The notes: generated by a model from the letters alone, not told the origin. A DNA stretch of 34,670 nt from an uncultured Subdoligranulum sp. (GCF_937890665.1 NZ_CALADU010000285.1:1-34670), one strand, 5' to 3'; shown: positions 15,303 to 24,124, numbered from the stretch's first letter. Numbers and translations: made by a program.

Positions 15303-16625
15303 ATGGCAGCAAAGAAACCCAGCAAGGCAGAGATCCTTGCAGCATTTTTTGATGACGGTGCGTATTCGCCGTTGTATACGGAGGGCGCCGTCAGTGCGGC
15401 GTATGGCTGTGCCAACGGGCAGAGCGTGTATGTTGTGGTAGAAAACGGGGAGCCTATCGGCGTGCAGGATATTCGTAAGAATATCCGTGTGTTAGAGATG
15501 GCAGCCGAGACTGGCGCTCCGGTAGTTACGTTCTGCGATTCTACCGGTGCCAAATTGGATGGCGGGTTGGAGCTGCTTAACGCAACGGCAGCTCTGACGG
15601 CTGAGATCGCACGGGTTTCCGGTGTTGTGCCGCAGATTGCGGTTGTTACCGGCACCTGCGCGGGCACCAGTGCCATCAACGCTGCGGCGGCGGATGTCTG
15701 CGTCATGGCTGAAGATGCTGAGTTGTTCTTGAATGCCCCGTTTACGGCAGAGGACAGCGTTGGCGGTGCCGGCACGGTTGCATTTGCTGCCAAAGCTGGC
15801 GTTGCAGCGGTAACGGCGGCGGATGCTGTGGCGGCTGCCAAGCAGGCGGCGAGCATTGTGGCGCTGTTGCCTGCCAACAATTTGGCAGGGCCTGCGCTGT
15901 TTGACTTCGCGGCTCCTACCAAGACGCTCACGCTGGCGAAATATACGGCAGCGGATGCTGTGGCGGCGCTGGCTGATGCGGATAGTGTAGTAGAACTGTA
16001 TAGTGGCTATGGTAAGAATATTGTCACGGCGCTGGCCACCATCAATGGCAGTGCTGTGGGCATTGTGGCTACGGAAAAGAACGCTATCTGCCATAAGTGC
16101 ACCGCAAAAGCGGCTCGTTTTGTCCGCTTGTGCGACGCTTACAGCATTCCTGTGGTTACCGTAGTCAACAGTGACGGTTTCGTGAAGAGCGAGGGTGACG
16201 ATCAGGCGGGCGGTATCCGTCAGGCAGCCCGTATGGCAGGCGTTTACGCAGAGGCTACTACGGCGAAAGTCGCTGTGCTGGTGGGCGATGCCATTGGACC
16301 TGTCTACACGGTATTCGCAGCTTGTGCTGATTGGCGTGTGGCAGTCAAGGGCTGCACGATTGCCCCGCTGGCGCCTGAAACGGCGGTCAGCGTTCTGTAC
16401 AAGGATGAGATCTACGCTTCTGATAATATTGCCAACGCCACCAAGGCAAAAGCTGCCGCTTATGCCAAGGAAGTTTGTGGTGCTGAGGCTGCGGTTCAAA
16501 ACGGCGCGGCTGACGCGGTCTGCGACGCAGCAAGTGCTCGCAACGCGGTTGCACAGGCTCTGGATATGTTGGCAAGCAAGCGCGCGGTTCGTTTGGCCAA
16601 GAAACATGGCAATATTACTCTGTAA
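15303..16625 (+). CDS. Divergent acyl-CoA-type carboxyltransferase (MmdA/12S-like)
   Basis: The 440-residue protein has the duplicated crotonase-like fold of biotin-dependent acyl-CoA carboxyltransferases (MmdA, PccB, the transcarboxylase 12S subunit). The first half runs through TFCDSTGAKLDGG (Asp79) and SGVVPQIAVVTGTCAGTSA (117-123); the second through ARFVRLCDAYSIPVVTVVNSDGF and DAIGPVYTVFA (329-337). It is shorter than the usual roughly 510 residues and differs where the family forms its oxyanion holes: GTCAGTS for GPCAGGA, and IGPVY for the GGAY box. The CoA substrate is therefore open. It is rich in alanine. AGGAGG lies before ATG 15303. It is first in an operon with a biotin carrier and a pyruvate carboxyltransferase. 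Confidence 0.85.
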   Translation: MAAKKPSKAEILAAFFDDGAYSPLYTEGAVSAAYGCANGQSVYVVVENGEPIGVQDIRKNIRVLEMAAETGAPVVTFCDSTGAKLDGGLELLNATAALTAEIARVSGVVPQIAVVTGTCAGTSAINAAAADVCVMAEDAELFLNAPFTAEDSVGGAGTVAFAAKAGVAAVTAADAVAAAKQAASIVALLPANNLAGPALFDFAAPTKTLTLAKYTAADAVAALADADSVVELYSGYGKNIVTALATINGSAVGIVATEKNAICHKCTAKAARFVRLCDAYSIPVVTVVNSDGFVKSEGDDQAGGIRQAARMAGVYAEATTAKVAVLVGDAIGPVYTVFAACADWRVAVKGCTIAPLAPETAVSVLYKDEIYASDNIANATKAKAAAYAKEVCGAEAAVQNGAADAVCDAASARNAVAQALDMLASKRAVRLAKKHGNITL

Positions 16626-16679
16626 GCAACCGCGCATAAAATACAATCTTCAACCTTGATTTTTAAGGAGGAACTTCCT

Positions 16680-17060
16680 ATGAAAAACCTGATCGTTACC
16701 GTCAACGGTGTCGCTTATAATGTTACGGTGGAGGAAGGCACCGGAGCTCCTGTTGCAGCAGCTCCCGCTGCACCCGCACCGGCTCCTGCCGCTGCTCCTG
16801 CTCCCGCCGCTCCTGCAGCGCCTGCCGCTCCCGCCGGAGCCGCCGGTGCAGTGGTCGTGAATGCTCCGATGCCCGGCAATATCCTTGATGTTAAGGTCAA
16901 ACCCGGTGATTCTGTCAAGGCCGGTGATACGTTGCTCATTCTCGAGGCGATGAAGATGGAAAATGAAATCAGCGCCCCGCAGGATGGCACCATTGCCAGT
17001 GTGGACGTGCGCAAGGGCGATGTCGTGGATTCCGGCGCGCTGCTGTGCACCATGAACTAA
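16680..17060 (+). CDS. Biotin carboxyl carrier protein (1.3S-like)
   Basis: The 126-residue carrier shuttles CO2 on biotin between the two carboxyltransferases. Residues 1-20 form a short docking strand. Residues 22-57 are an almost pure alanine/proline hinge, and the biotinyl domain follows with the motif EAMKMEN, in which Lys92 is biotinylated. Size and layout match the 1.3S subunit of propionibacterial transcarboxylase and the gamma/delta-type carriers of sodium-pump decarboxylases. TAAGGAGG at 16664-16671 sets ATG 16680. It sits 54 bases after the first carboxyltransferase and 22 before the second. The hinge DNA is strongly repetitive (GCT/CCC/GCC codons) and prone to length change. Confidence 0.94.
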   Translation: MKNLIVTVNGVAYNVTVEEGTGAPVAAAPAAPAPAPAAAPAPAAPAAPAAPAGAAGAVVVNAPMPGNILDVKVKPGDSVKAGDTLLILEAMKMENEISAPQDGTIASVDVRKGDVVDSGALLCTMN

Positions 17061-17082
17061 TCGAAAGACGAGGTGAATGACA

Positions 17083-18486
17083 TTGGCTAAGAAACCCATT
17101 AAAATTACCGAGGTCGTTCTGCGCGATGCGCACCAGTCTTTGCTCGCCACTCGTATGACGATGGATGAAATGCGTCCTATCCTGCCTGAGATGGATAAGA
17201 TTCCGTATTTCTCTGTGGAATGCTGGGGCGGCGCTACGTTTGACTCCTGCATCCGCTTCCTCGATGAAGATCCGTGGGAACGTCTGCGCATTCTGCGCAA
17301 AGAACTGCCCCACCAGAAACTGCAGATGCTGTTCCGCGGCCAGAACATGTTGGGCTACCGTCCCTACGCTGACGATGCGGTAGAGTATTTCGTACAGAAA
17401 TCGGTTGCCAACGGTATCGACGTCATTCGTATCTTTGATGCGCTGAACGATCCCCGTAACTTGCAGACGGCCATTAAGGCGGCCAACAAGGAAGGCGCCC
17501 ACGTACAGGCTTGCATTAGCTATACGCTGAGCCCTGTACATAACAATGAGTATTTCGCCAAGTATGCAAAGACCTTGGAGGAAATGGGCGCGAATTCTAT
17601 CTGCATCAAGGATATGGCAGGTTTGCTGAAACCCTACACCTGCTATGATCTTGTGAAGGAACTGAAGTCCACGGTCAGCATTCCGGTGGATATTCATAGC
17701 CATTACACGGCCGGTTTGGCTTCTATGTCCATTCTCAAGGGTATTGAAGCGGGTGCCGATATTATTGACACCGCTATGAGCCCGCTGGCGCTGGGTACTT
17801 CCCATATGCCCACCGAGAGCTTGGTGGCCGCTTTGCAGGGGACCGATTACGACACCGGTTTGGATTTGAACCAGTTGAACGTGGTACGTGCTTACTTCGC
17901 GAAGCTGCGTGAGAAGTATATTGCCAACGGTCAGATTAGTCCCAAGTCTTTGGGTGTCGATGCCAACACGTTGCTCTATCAGGTGCCGGGCGGCATGTTC
18001 TCCAACATGCTCAAGCAGTTGAAGGATGCTGGCAAGGAAGACAAGCTGGACGAAGTACTGGCAGAGATTCCTCGTGTGCGTGAGGATGCAGGCTATCCGC
18101 CGCTGGTCACGCCGACCAGCCAGATCGTTGGTACGCAGGCCGTCTTTAATGTCATTCTGGGTGAGCGTTATAAGATGGTCACCAAGGAATTTAAAGGCTT
18201 GGTCCATGGCGACTATGGCAAGACCCCTGCGCCCATCAAGAAAGAGTTTAGCGACTTTATCTTGAAAGGCGAGGAACCCATCACTTGCCGCTTTGCCGAT
18301 ACGCTGGAGCCTGAGATGGACAAGCTGAAGGCTGAAGCTGCTAAGTATGCGATTCAGGAAGAGGACGTTTTGACCTATGCTATGTTCCCGCAGGTCGCGC
18401 CCAAGTTCTTCGAAAAGCGGAATGCCCGTCTGCAGGGTGTAGATGCGCTGCATGCGGATTATGAAAATAAGTCTCATCCCGTTTAA
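17083..18486 (+). CDS. Pyruvate/oxaloacetate carboxyltransferase (OadA/5S-like)
   Basis: This subunit moves CO2 between biotin and pyruvate/oxaloacetate. An HMGL-type TIM barrel (about residues 5-280) shows RDAHQSLLATR, ECWGGATFD, the metal/carbamyl-lysine site ICIKDMAGLL (Lys176) and HSHYT (His205, His207). The C-terminal PYC_OADA domain follows (VPGGMFSNM to the end). At 467 residues it lacks the fused biotinyl domain of typical OadA, which fits the separate carrier upstream. The open frame begins at ATG 17077, but GAGGTGA (17070-17076) abuts that codon and lies six bases before TTG 17083, so TTG is the likely start. A strong terminator follows, so no OadB/MmdB membrane subunit belongs to the operon. 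Confidence 0.93.
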   Translation: MAKKPIKITEVVLRDAHQSLLATRMTMDEMRPILPEMDKIPYFSVECWGGATFDSCIRFLDEDPWERLRILRKELPHQKLQMLFRGQNMLGYRPYADDAVEYFVQKSVANGIDVIRIFDALNDPRNLQTAIKAANKEGAHVQACISYTLSPVHNNEYFAKYAKTLEEMGANSICIKDMAGLLKPYTCYDLVKELKSTVSIPVDIHSHYTAGLASMSILKGIEAGADIIDTAMSPLALGTSHMPTESLVAALQGTDYDTGLDLNQLNVVRAYFAKLREKYIANGQISPKSLGVDANTLLYQVPGGMFSNMLKQLKDAGKEDKLDEVLAEIPRVREDAGYPPLVTPTSQIVGTQAVFNVILGERYKMVTKEFKGLVHGDYGKTPAPIKKEFSDFILKGEEPITCRFADTLEPEMDKLKAEAAKYAIQEEDVLTYAMFPQVAPKFFEKRNARLQGVDALHADYENKSHPV

Positions 18487-18498
18487 GAAATGAATAAA

Positions 18499-18530
18499 GC
18501 CGCTCCCGCTTTGTGCGGGGGCGGCTTTTT
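18499..18530 (+). terminator. Terminator of the carboxyltransferase operon
   Basis: An 11-bp GC-rich stem (18499-18509 with 18515-18525, one G-T pair) is followed by TTTTT. Confidence 0.92.
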
Positions 18531-18591
18531 GTAGTCTGGGTGTAAAAAATCGGGGGAAAAGCAGGGGAAAGCAATCCTTGCGCCTTGCATC

Positions 18592-18620
18592 TTGGCAGTA
18601 AAAATAGTACAATATACAAT
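18592..18620 (+). promoter_or_regulatory. Sigma-A promoter of the yicC operon
   Basis: TTGGCA at 18592-18597 and TACAAT at 18615-18620 are 17 bases apart, about 48 bases before yicC. Confidence 0.65.
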
Positions 18621-18667
18621 ATATGTGTTTCTGGGACCGGAACAAAAACAGGCATGAGGTGTAGGAT

Positions 18668-19546
18668 ATGGTTTTAAGCATGACAGGCTATGGCCGTGCC
18701 GGAGCATTGCTGCATGGTCGCGATATTAAAGTGGAACTGCGCAGTGTAAATGCACGCTTCTTTGAATATTCTTCCCGGTTGCCGCGCTCCTGCGCTTTTT
18801 TGGAAGATAAGCTGAAAAAACTTGTGGCCTCTAAAGTTAGCCGCGGCAAGGTGGAATTGAGCCTTTCCATCCAGTCGGTTACGGCAGCCGATACGGTGGT
18901 GACGGTAAACTGGCAGTTGGCGCAAGGGTACCGTGCGGCACTCAACGCCATGTCGGAACGGATGGACCTGAAAAACGATGTGACTGCCGGCATGCTGGCT
19001 CGCTTTCCCGATGTGCTGACCCAGACTGCAGCGCCTACCGATGAAGAGGAACTCTGGCAGGATGTGCAATCTGTGGCAGAGCAAGCTGTGGAGGCTTTTG
19101 TCGCCATGCGGGCAACCGAAGGCGAAAAGCTGAAGGAAGATGTGGCGAACCGCCTTACGACGATTGAAACGCTGGTCGCACAAATCGAGCAAGATAGTGC
19201 CGGTCGTGTACAAGCGTACAGCGATAAATTGTACGCTCGCTTGCAGGAATTGTTAGGGGACCGAAGCATTGATGAAGCACGTTTGGTGACCGAGGCGGCC
19301 ATTTTTGCGGATAAAACAGCCATCGACGAGGAAACCGTTCGTCTTCATAGTCATGTTGCTCAGTATCGCGAGATTCTGGAACTGAACGAGCCGATTGGCC
19401 GTAAATTGGATTTCTTAACGCAGGAATTGAACCGGGAATCCAATACCATTGGCTCCAAGTGTCAGGATGTGGCGATTACGCGTCTGGTAGTGGAACTGAA
19501 GTCCGAGATTGAGAAAATCCGTGAACAAATTCAAAATATTGAGTAA
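18668..19546 (+). CDS. yicC: YicC family endoribonuclease
   Basis: YicC proteins are a family of RNA endonucleases tied to RNA turnover and stationary-phase survival. The 292-residue length is normal. The N-terminal signature MVLSMTGYGRA and VELRSVNARFFEYSSRLPR is complete, and the C-terminal domain keeps EELNREXNTIGSK-type residues (ELNRESNTIGSKCQD) and the closing VELKSEIEKIREQIQNIE. It heads the housekeeping operon and is nine bases upstream of remA, the usual order in Clostridia and Bacilli. Start ATG 18668 follows GAGGTGTAGG. Confidence 0.94.
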   Translation: MVLSMTGYGRAGALLHGRDIKVELRSVNARFFEYSSRLPRSCAFLEDKLKKLVASKVSRGKVELSLSIQSVTAADTVVTVNWQLAQGYRAALNAMSERMDLKNDVTAGMLARFPDVLTQTAAPTDEEELWQDVQSVAEQAVEAFVAMRATEGEKLKEDVANRLTTIETLVAQIEQDSAGRVQAYSDKLYARLQELLGDRSIDEARLVTEAAIFADKTAIDEETVRLHSHVAQYREILELNEPIGRKLDFLTQELNRESNTIGSKCQDVAITRLVVELKSEIEKIREQIQNIE

Positions 19547-19555
19547 GGAACCGTT

Positions 19556-19804
19556 ATGAAACTGATCAATATTGGGTTTGGCAATATGGTAAATGCGGAC
19601 CGCGTAATTGCGGTTGTCAGCCCAGATTCGGCCCCCATCAAGCGGCTTGTGCAAGATGCCCGGGAAAAGGGAGCATTGATTGATGCTTCTTATGGGCGGC
19701 GTACACAGGCGGTTCTGGTGATGGACTCCGATCATGTTATATTGTCCGGCATCGCATTGGACAGTGTGACGGGCCGTTTCGCGCAGGAAGAGAAGGAAGA
19801 ATAA
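19556..19804 (+). CDS. remA: RemA (DUF370) DNA-binding regulator
   Basis: An 82-residue protein of the DUF370/RemA family. In Bacillus subtilis, RemA is a DNA-binding activator of extracellular-matrix and osmoprotection genes that forms ring-like oligomers. The conserved [28 protein letters not shown] and [22 protein letters not shown] segments are intact. The C-terminus is acidic and a little short. It lies between yicC and gmk, its standard site. Which genes it controls here cannot be read from the window. Confidence 0.92.
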   Translation: MKLINIGFGNMVNADRVIAVVSPDSAPIKRLVQDAREKGALIDASYGRRTQAVLVMDSDHVILSGIALDSVTGRFAQEEKEE

Positions 19805-19816
19805 GAGGTAGGAAGT

Positions 19817-20395
19817 ATGAAAGTCGAAAAGTATCTGTTTGTTGTGTCAGGTCCGTCTGGCACCGGCAAAGACACGGTGGTGGCTAACCTGTTGAAGAAT
19901 CATCCTGAAATTCAGCACACGGTGTCTGCAACTACCCGCGCTCCGCGGGAAGGGGAAAAGGATGGCATCAACTACCATTTTATGTCCGTGGCGGATTTTG
20001 AAGATCATCTGGCCCATGACCAAATTGTGGAACACACCCAATATTGCGGGAATTATTACGGAACGCTGCGCAGCGAAATCGAGACTCGCATGGAGCGGGG
20101 CATCCCGGTAATTCTTGTCATTGAAGTGGAGGGGGCTGGGAACATCAAGCGGATGTACCCCGGTGCCACGACGATTTTTATTTTGCCCCCGGATATGGAG
20201 GAGCTGGAGCGTCGGCTGTGTAACCGTGGTACGGAAGATGAGCAGACAATCCAGCGCCGTCTGAAACGTGCCGAAACGGAAATTGCCAATTCGGTGGATT
20301 ACGACGAACATGTGGTGAATGTGCAGGTTGAAACTTGCGCTGAGAGCCTATACGCTATTATTCAGTTCCGCTTGAAACACGGCAAGGACGAATGA
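19817..20395 (+). CDS. gmk: Guanylate kinase
   Basis: Phosphorylates GMP to GDP with ATP. The 192-residue enzyme begins with the P-loop GPSGTGKDT (residues 12-20), in which an aspartate replaces the common serine after GK. The GMP-binding region TVSATTRAPREGEKDGINYHF follows, then GNYYGT and the lid residues RRLKRAETEI. It overlaps priA by four bases (ATGA). The omega subunit gene rpoZ, which usually follows gmk in Firmicutes, is absent here. Confidence 0.96.
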   Translation: MKVEKYLFVVSGPSGTGKDTVVANLLKNHPEIQHTVSATTRAPREGEKDGINYHFMSVADFEDHLAHDQIVEHTQYCGNYYGTLRSEIETRMERGIPVILVIEVEGAGNIKRMYPGATTIFILPPDMEELERRLCNRGTEDEQTIQRRLKRAETEIANSVDYDEHVVNVQVETCAESLYAIIQFRLKHGKDE

Positions 20396-22659
20396 CACTT
20401 TCCATCGCACAGGTCGCAGTGGATAATGCGACCATTCATTTCGATAAATTGTATTCCTACCGAGTACCGGAAACGCTTAACGGTCGAGTTTGGGCGGGGA
20501 GTATGGTGCTGGTGCCGTTTGGGCGGGGAGATAAACCTCGTATGGCGGTCGTTCTAAGTGTAGAGGACGTGGCGGAAGAAGAAGCACCTAAACGTCTAAA
20601 AACCTTGCATGATGCAGCTCCAGAGCAGACTCGCTTGACGCCGGATTTGTTAGAGTTGGTTCGCTTTCTTAAAGAACGGACTTTCTGTACATGGTTCGAG
20701 GCGGTAAAAGCGGTAATTCCTTATGGCGCTCAGTATCGCGCGGCTCTTGTAAATGGGAAGCCTGTCATGCAAAGCCGGTTAAGTCGTTCCACAGAGCGGG
20801 TCTATACCTTGGTGGGGGAATTGCCTCAAAAGCCAAAGCCGGGACCGCGTCAGGCAGCGGCGGTAGAGGCTTTGCGGGCAGGGCCTATGACCGCTCATCA
20901 ACTGGATGAGGTCGGAATCTCCAAGCCTACGTTAGATTCCCTTTGCGAAAAAGGCGTTTTGGCGGTTGCTCAACAGGATAAAGCACTGGATCTTTTTGCG
21001 GGCATTCCGTTTGATCCTCAGCCCATTCAGTTGGCCGAAGAACAGCAGCAAGCGTTTGACGCCCTCCTGCCGGATCTGGAAGATGCCAAACCCCATGCCG
21101 CGTTGCTGCATGGGGTGACAGGCAGCGGAAAGACCATGGTGTTTCTCAAACTGATTGAGCGCACGCTGGCGCTGGGGCGAAAGGCGTTGGTCCTTGTGCC
21201 GGAAATCAGCCTGACCCCGCAGATGATTCGCCGTCTAAAGTCCACGTTTGGAAGTCGACTGGCAGTGCAACATTCGGCACTGAACAATACCGAACGCCTG
21301 CTGCAATGGCGGATGATTCAACAAGGCAATGCTGATATTGTGGTGGGGACCCGAAGTGCTGTTTTCGCGCCGTTGCAAAATATTGGTCTTATCATTATCG
21401 ACGAGGAGCAAGAACACACCTATCAAAGTGAATCGGCTCCGCGGTATGATGCCCATGACCTTGCTAAAAAGCGCGCGGCGATGGAAAACGCTTTGTTGGT
21501 ATTTGCGTCGGCTACGCCGTTGACGGAAACGTATCACGCCGCAGAGTGCGGCAAGTACAAATTGCTTACCCTTACCCAGCGCTACGGCGGGCGTCCGCTG
21601 CCGCGGGTGGATTTTATTGATATGCGGGCTGAACTGGCGGCTGGAAATCCCCGTGAAGTCAGCAGCCGCATGGCTCAGGAGTTGCAAAAGAATCTGGAGG
21701 CAGGGGAACAGAGCATTCTGCTGCTGAACCGCCGCGGGTATCACACGGTGGGGATGTGCGGTACCTGTGGACATGTTCTCAAATGTCCCAACTGTAGCGT
21801 GCCGTTGGTTTACCATAAGCCGCAGCAAGCGCTCATGTGCCACCATTGCGGCCATACGGTCCGGCCATTGCCGCAACTCTGCCCGGAATGTGGAGGAAAG
21901 CTCCTTTATAGTGGGTTTGGCACACAGCGGGTGGAGGAAGAACTGACGGAATTGCTGCCTACAGCCCGTATTTTACGGATGGATCAGGATTCCACCAGTC
22001 AAAAGAATGCCCACGAAACCATGTTGGCGCAATTTGGCCGACAAGAATACGACATTTTGCTGGGAACCCAAATGGTGGCCAAGGGTCTTGACTTCGAAAA
22101 GGTGACGCTGGTTGGTGTTTTAGGGATTGACTCGCTTTTGTTTGGTCAAGGATTCCGGGCCTATGAAAGCGTGTTCAGTCTGGTCACGCAGGTCATAGGC
22201 CGTGGAGGACGGGCTGCACTGCCGGGGCGGGCGTTGATTCAAACCACCGTTCCGAATCATCCCGTTTTACAGTTGGCAGCGGCACAAGATTACGAGGCGT
22301 TTTACCGGGAAGAAATTACTTTCCGAAAATTTGGACTTTACCCACCGTTTTGTGCCTTTTGCGTTGTTGGGTTTGTTGGCGGGCAGGAAGGCGCTGTGGC
22401 TATGGCCGCACATCGCTTTGGGGTGTTGCTGGCGGAACGCGCTGCACAGCATCCGAAGATGCCCTTGCGCCTACTAGGACCGGCACCGATGGGCATTACA
22501 ATGCTTAATGGCAAGTATCGATATAAGTTGACGCTCAAATGCCGAAATGACGCGGCATTTCGCGCTCTTCTGCGGGAGACGCTCGATGCCTATGCGGAAG
22601 AGAAATTGCCGCAGAAGGCGTCTGTGGTTTTGGATTTCAACTCTGACGGAGATTTATAA
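20392..22659 (+). CDS. priA: Primosomal protein N', replication restart helicase
   Basis: PriA is a 3'-5' superfamily 2 helicase that reloads the replisome at stalled forks. The 755-residue protein has the N-terminal DNA-binding domain (AQVAVDNATIHFDKLYSYRVP), Walker A GVTGSGKT (about residues 240-247), the DEEQEH Walker B box, the motif SATP, and a two-site zinc region from CGTCGHVLKCPNC to CPECGG inside the helicase core. Motif VI is present as QVIGRGGRA. The start overlaps gmk by ATGA. coaBC, often found before priA, is not here. Confidence 0.96.
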   Translation: MTLSIAQVAVDNATIHFDKLYSYRVPETLNGRVWAGSMVLVPFGRGDKPRMAVVLSVEDVAEEEAPKRLKTLHDAAPEQTRLTPDLLELVRFLKERTFCTWFEAVKAVIPYGAQYRAALVNGKPVMQSRLSRSTERVYTLVGELPQKPKPGPRQAAAVEALRAGPMTAHQLDEVGISKPTLDSLCEKGVLAVAQQDKALDLFAGIPFDPQPIQLAEEQQQAFDALLPDLEDAKPHAALLHGVTGSGKTMVFLKLIERTLALGRKALVLVPEISLTPQMIRRLKSTFGSRLAVQHSALNNTERLLQWRMIQQGNADIVVGTRSAVFAPLQNIGLIIIDEEQEHTYQSESAPRYDAHDLAKKRAAMENALLVFASATPLTETYHAAECGKYKLLTLTQRYGGRPLPRVDFIDMRAELAAGNPREVSSRMAQELQKNLEAGEQSILLLNRRGYHTVGMCGTCGHVLKCPNCSVPLVYHKPQQALMCHHCGHTVRPLPQLCPECGGKLLYSGFGTQRVEEELTELLPTARILRMDQDSTSQKNAHETMLAQFGRQEYDILLGTQMVAKGLDFEKVTLVGVLGIDSLLFGQGFRAYESVFSLVTQVIGRGGRAALPGRALIQTTVPNHPVLQLAAAQDYEAFYREEITFRKFGLYPPFCAFCVVGFVGGQEGAVAMAAHRFGVLLAERAAQHPKMPLRLLGPAPMGITMLNGKYRYKLTLKCRNDAAFRALLRETLDAYAEEKLPQKASVVLDFNSDGDL

Positions 22660-22684
22660 GTTTAGTATTGGAGGTAGTTCTCTT

Positions 22685-23200
22685 ATGGCACTTCGCACGA
22701 TTGTACAGGACGGAGATCCCATCCTGAAAAAAGTATGCCGCCCTGTTACCAAATTCGATGATCGTCTGGGAATTTTGCTGGATGATATGAAGGAAACTTT
22801 GCTGGAGGCGAATGGTCTAGGATTGGCCGGACCTCAGGTCGGTATGATGCGCCGTTTGTTTATCTGCTTGGATGACCGCGACATGCCGGAGGAAGTTCCC
22901 GAAAATTACGAATACAAATTTATTGAGTTCATCAATCCCGAGATTTTGGAACTCAGTGAGGACAAGGTGGAACTCTATGAGGGTTGCTTGTCTTTCCCGG
23001 GACATAATGGTGCGATTGCTCGTTCCAAACATGTCAAGGTGAAGGCACAGGACCGACACGGCGAATGGTTTGAGATGGAGGCAGACGATATGTTGGCTCG
23101 CTGCATCCAGCATGAAAATAACCATTTGGACGGTATTACCATCATGGACTTGGCCACCCATTTTTATGAGGATGACTATCCCGAGGAAGACGAGGACTAA
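22685..23200 (+). CDS. def: Peptide deformylase
   Basis: Removes the formyl group from nascent proteins, acting with the fmt product encoded next. Of the three metalloprotease motifs, motif 1 reads GLGLAGPQVG, motif 2 EGCLSFPG (metal Cys), and motif 3 QHENNHLDG (two metal His and the catalytic Glu; the common Asp before the second His is Asn). The 171 residues include an acidic C-terminal tail (EDDYPEEDED). ATG 22685 follows TGGAGG at 22669-22674; the frame open upstream overlaps priA and is not coding. It lies three bases before fmt. Confidence 0.95.
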   Translation: MALRTIVQDGDPILKKVCRPVTKFDDRLGILLDDMKETLLEANGLGLAGPQVGMMRRLFICLDDRDMPEEVPENYEYKFIEFINPEILELSEDKVELYEGCLSFPGHNGAIARSKHVKVKAQDRHGEWFEMEADDMLARCIQHENNHLDGITIMDLATHFYEDDYPEEDED

Positions 23201-23203
23201 CGC

Positions 23204-24124
23204 ATGAAGATCCTGTTCATGGGAACCCCCGACATTGCAGCAGAAAGTCTGGAGGCTTTACTGCAGGCGGGGCATGAAATCTGTGCGGTTTTTACCCGGC
23301 GCGATAAACCGGTGGGGCGCAAACAGATTTTAACAGCACCACCAGTTAAGCAACTGGCGGAACAACATGGGATTCCGGTTTACCAGCCGCGTACATTACG
23401 GGATGGCTCTTCCGATGATCTGATTCGTGATTTGGCACCGGAGATTATCGTGGTGGTGGCCTATGGATGCATTATCCCGCCGCAACTGCTGCATGTGGCC
23501 AAATATGGATGCATCAACCTGCATGTTTCTTTGCTGCCTCAGTACCGGGGGTCTGCACCCATTCAGTGGGCGGTGCTTCACGGGGATGCTCAGACGGGCG
23601 TATCGATTATGCAGTTGGATGAAGGTCTGGATACGGGCGATGTATTGATGGTGGAACCGGTGGACATTGAACCGGAGGAAACCAGTGGTCAGTTATTTGA
23701 CCGGGTTAGTGCCATCGGTGCCAAGACTTTGGTCAAGGCACTGGAAAAATTGCAGGCAGGAGAGCTTCACCCCCAACCGCAGGATCATGCAAAGGCAACG
23801 CTGGCTCCGCCGCTTAACAAAGAAATGGCGCAATTTACTTTCACACAGGAGGCTGCGCAGATCCACAACTGGGTACGGGGGATGAACCCTTGGCCGGTTG
23901 CGTGGTTTGAGCAGAACGGCAAGCGCATCAAGGTGTTGGAGTGCCGTGTGGCCGAAAACGAAAGTGGTGCATTGCCCGGCACGGTAGTATCCTTAAAGCC
24001 GCTGACGATTGCCGCAGGTAGTGGAGCGGTAGCATTGCTGACTGTAACACCGGAAGGTGGTAAACCTATGGCAGGTACTGCTTGGGCGGCAGGACGTCGC
24101 CTAAAAGTGGGGGATTCGCTGTGA
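23204..24124 (+). CDS. fmt: Methionyl-tRNA formyltransferase
   Basis: Formylates Met-tRNAi with 10-formyl-THF so that translation can initiate. The 306-residue protein has the N-terminal Rossmann-type domain (KILFMGTPDIAAESLEALL), the catalytic region INLHVSLLPQYRGSAPIQWA, GVSIMQLDEGLDTGDVL, and the C-terminal OB-like domain beginning near IHNWVRGMNPWPVAW. It pairs with def directly upstream. The stop codon overlaps the rsmB start (GTGA). Confidence 0.96.
   Translation: MKILFMGTPDIAAESLEALLQAGHEICAVFTRRDKPVGRKQILTAPPVKQLAEQHGIPVYQPRTLRDGSSDDLIRDLAPEIIVVVAYGCIIPPQLLHVAKYGCINLHVSLLPQYRGSAPIQWAVLHGDAQTGVSIMQLDEGLDTGDVLMVEPVDIEPEETSGQLFDRVSAIGAKTLVKALEKLQAGELHPQPQDHAKATLAPPLNKEMAQFTFTQEAAQIHNWVRGMNPWPVAWFEQNGKRIKVLECRVAENESGALPGTVVSLKPLTIAAGSGAVALLTVTPEGGKPMAGTAWAAGRRLKVGDSL

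Noticed and set aside
16969..18681. 570-codon minus-strand frame opposite the OadA-like gene, and 384-codon minus-strand frame at 15492-16646
   Set aside because: Both are antisense shadows of well-supported genes.
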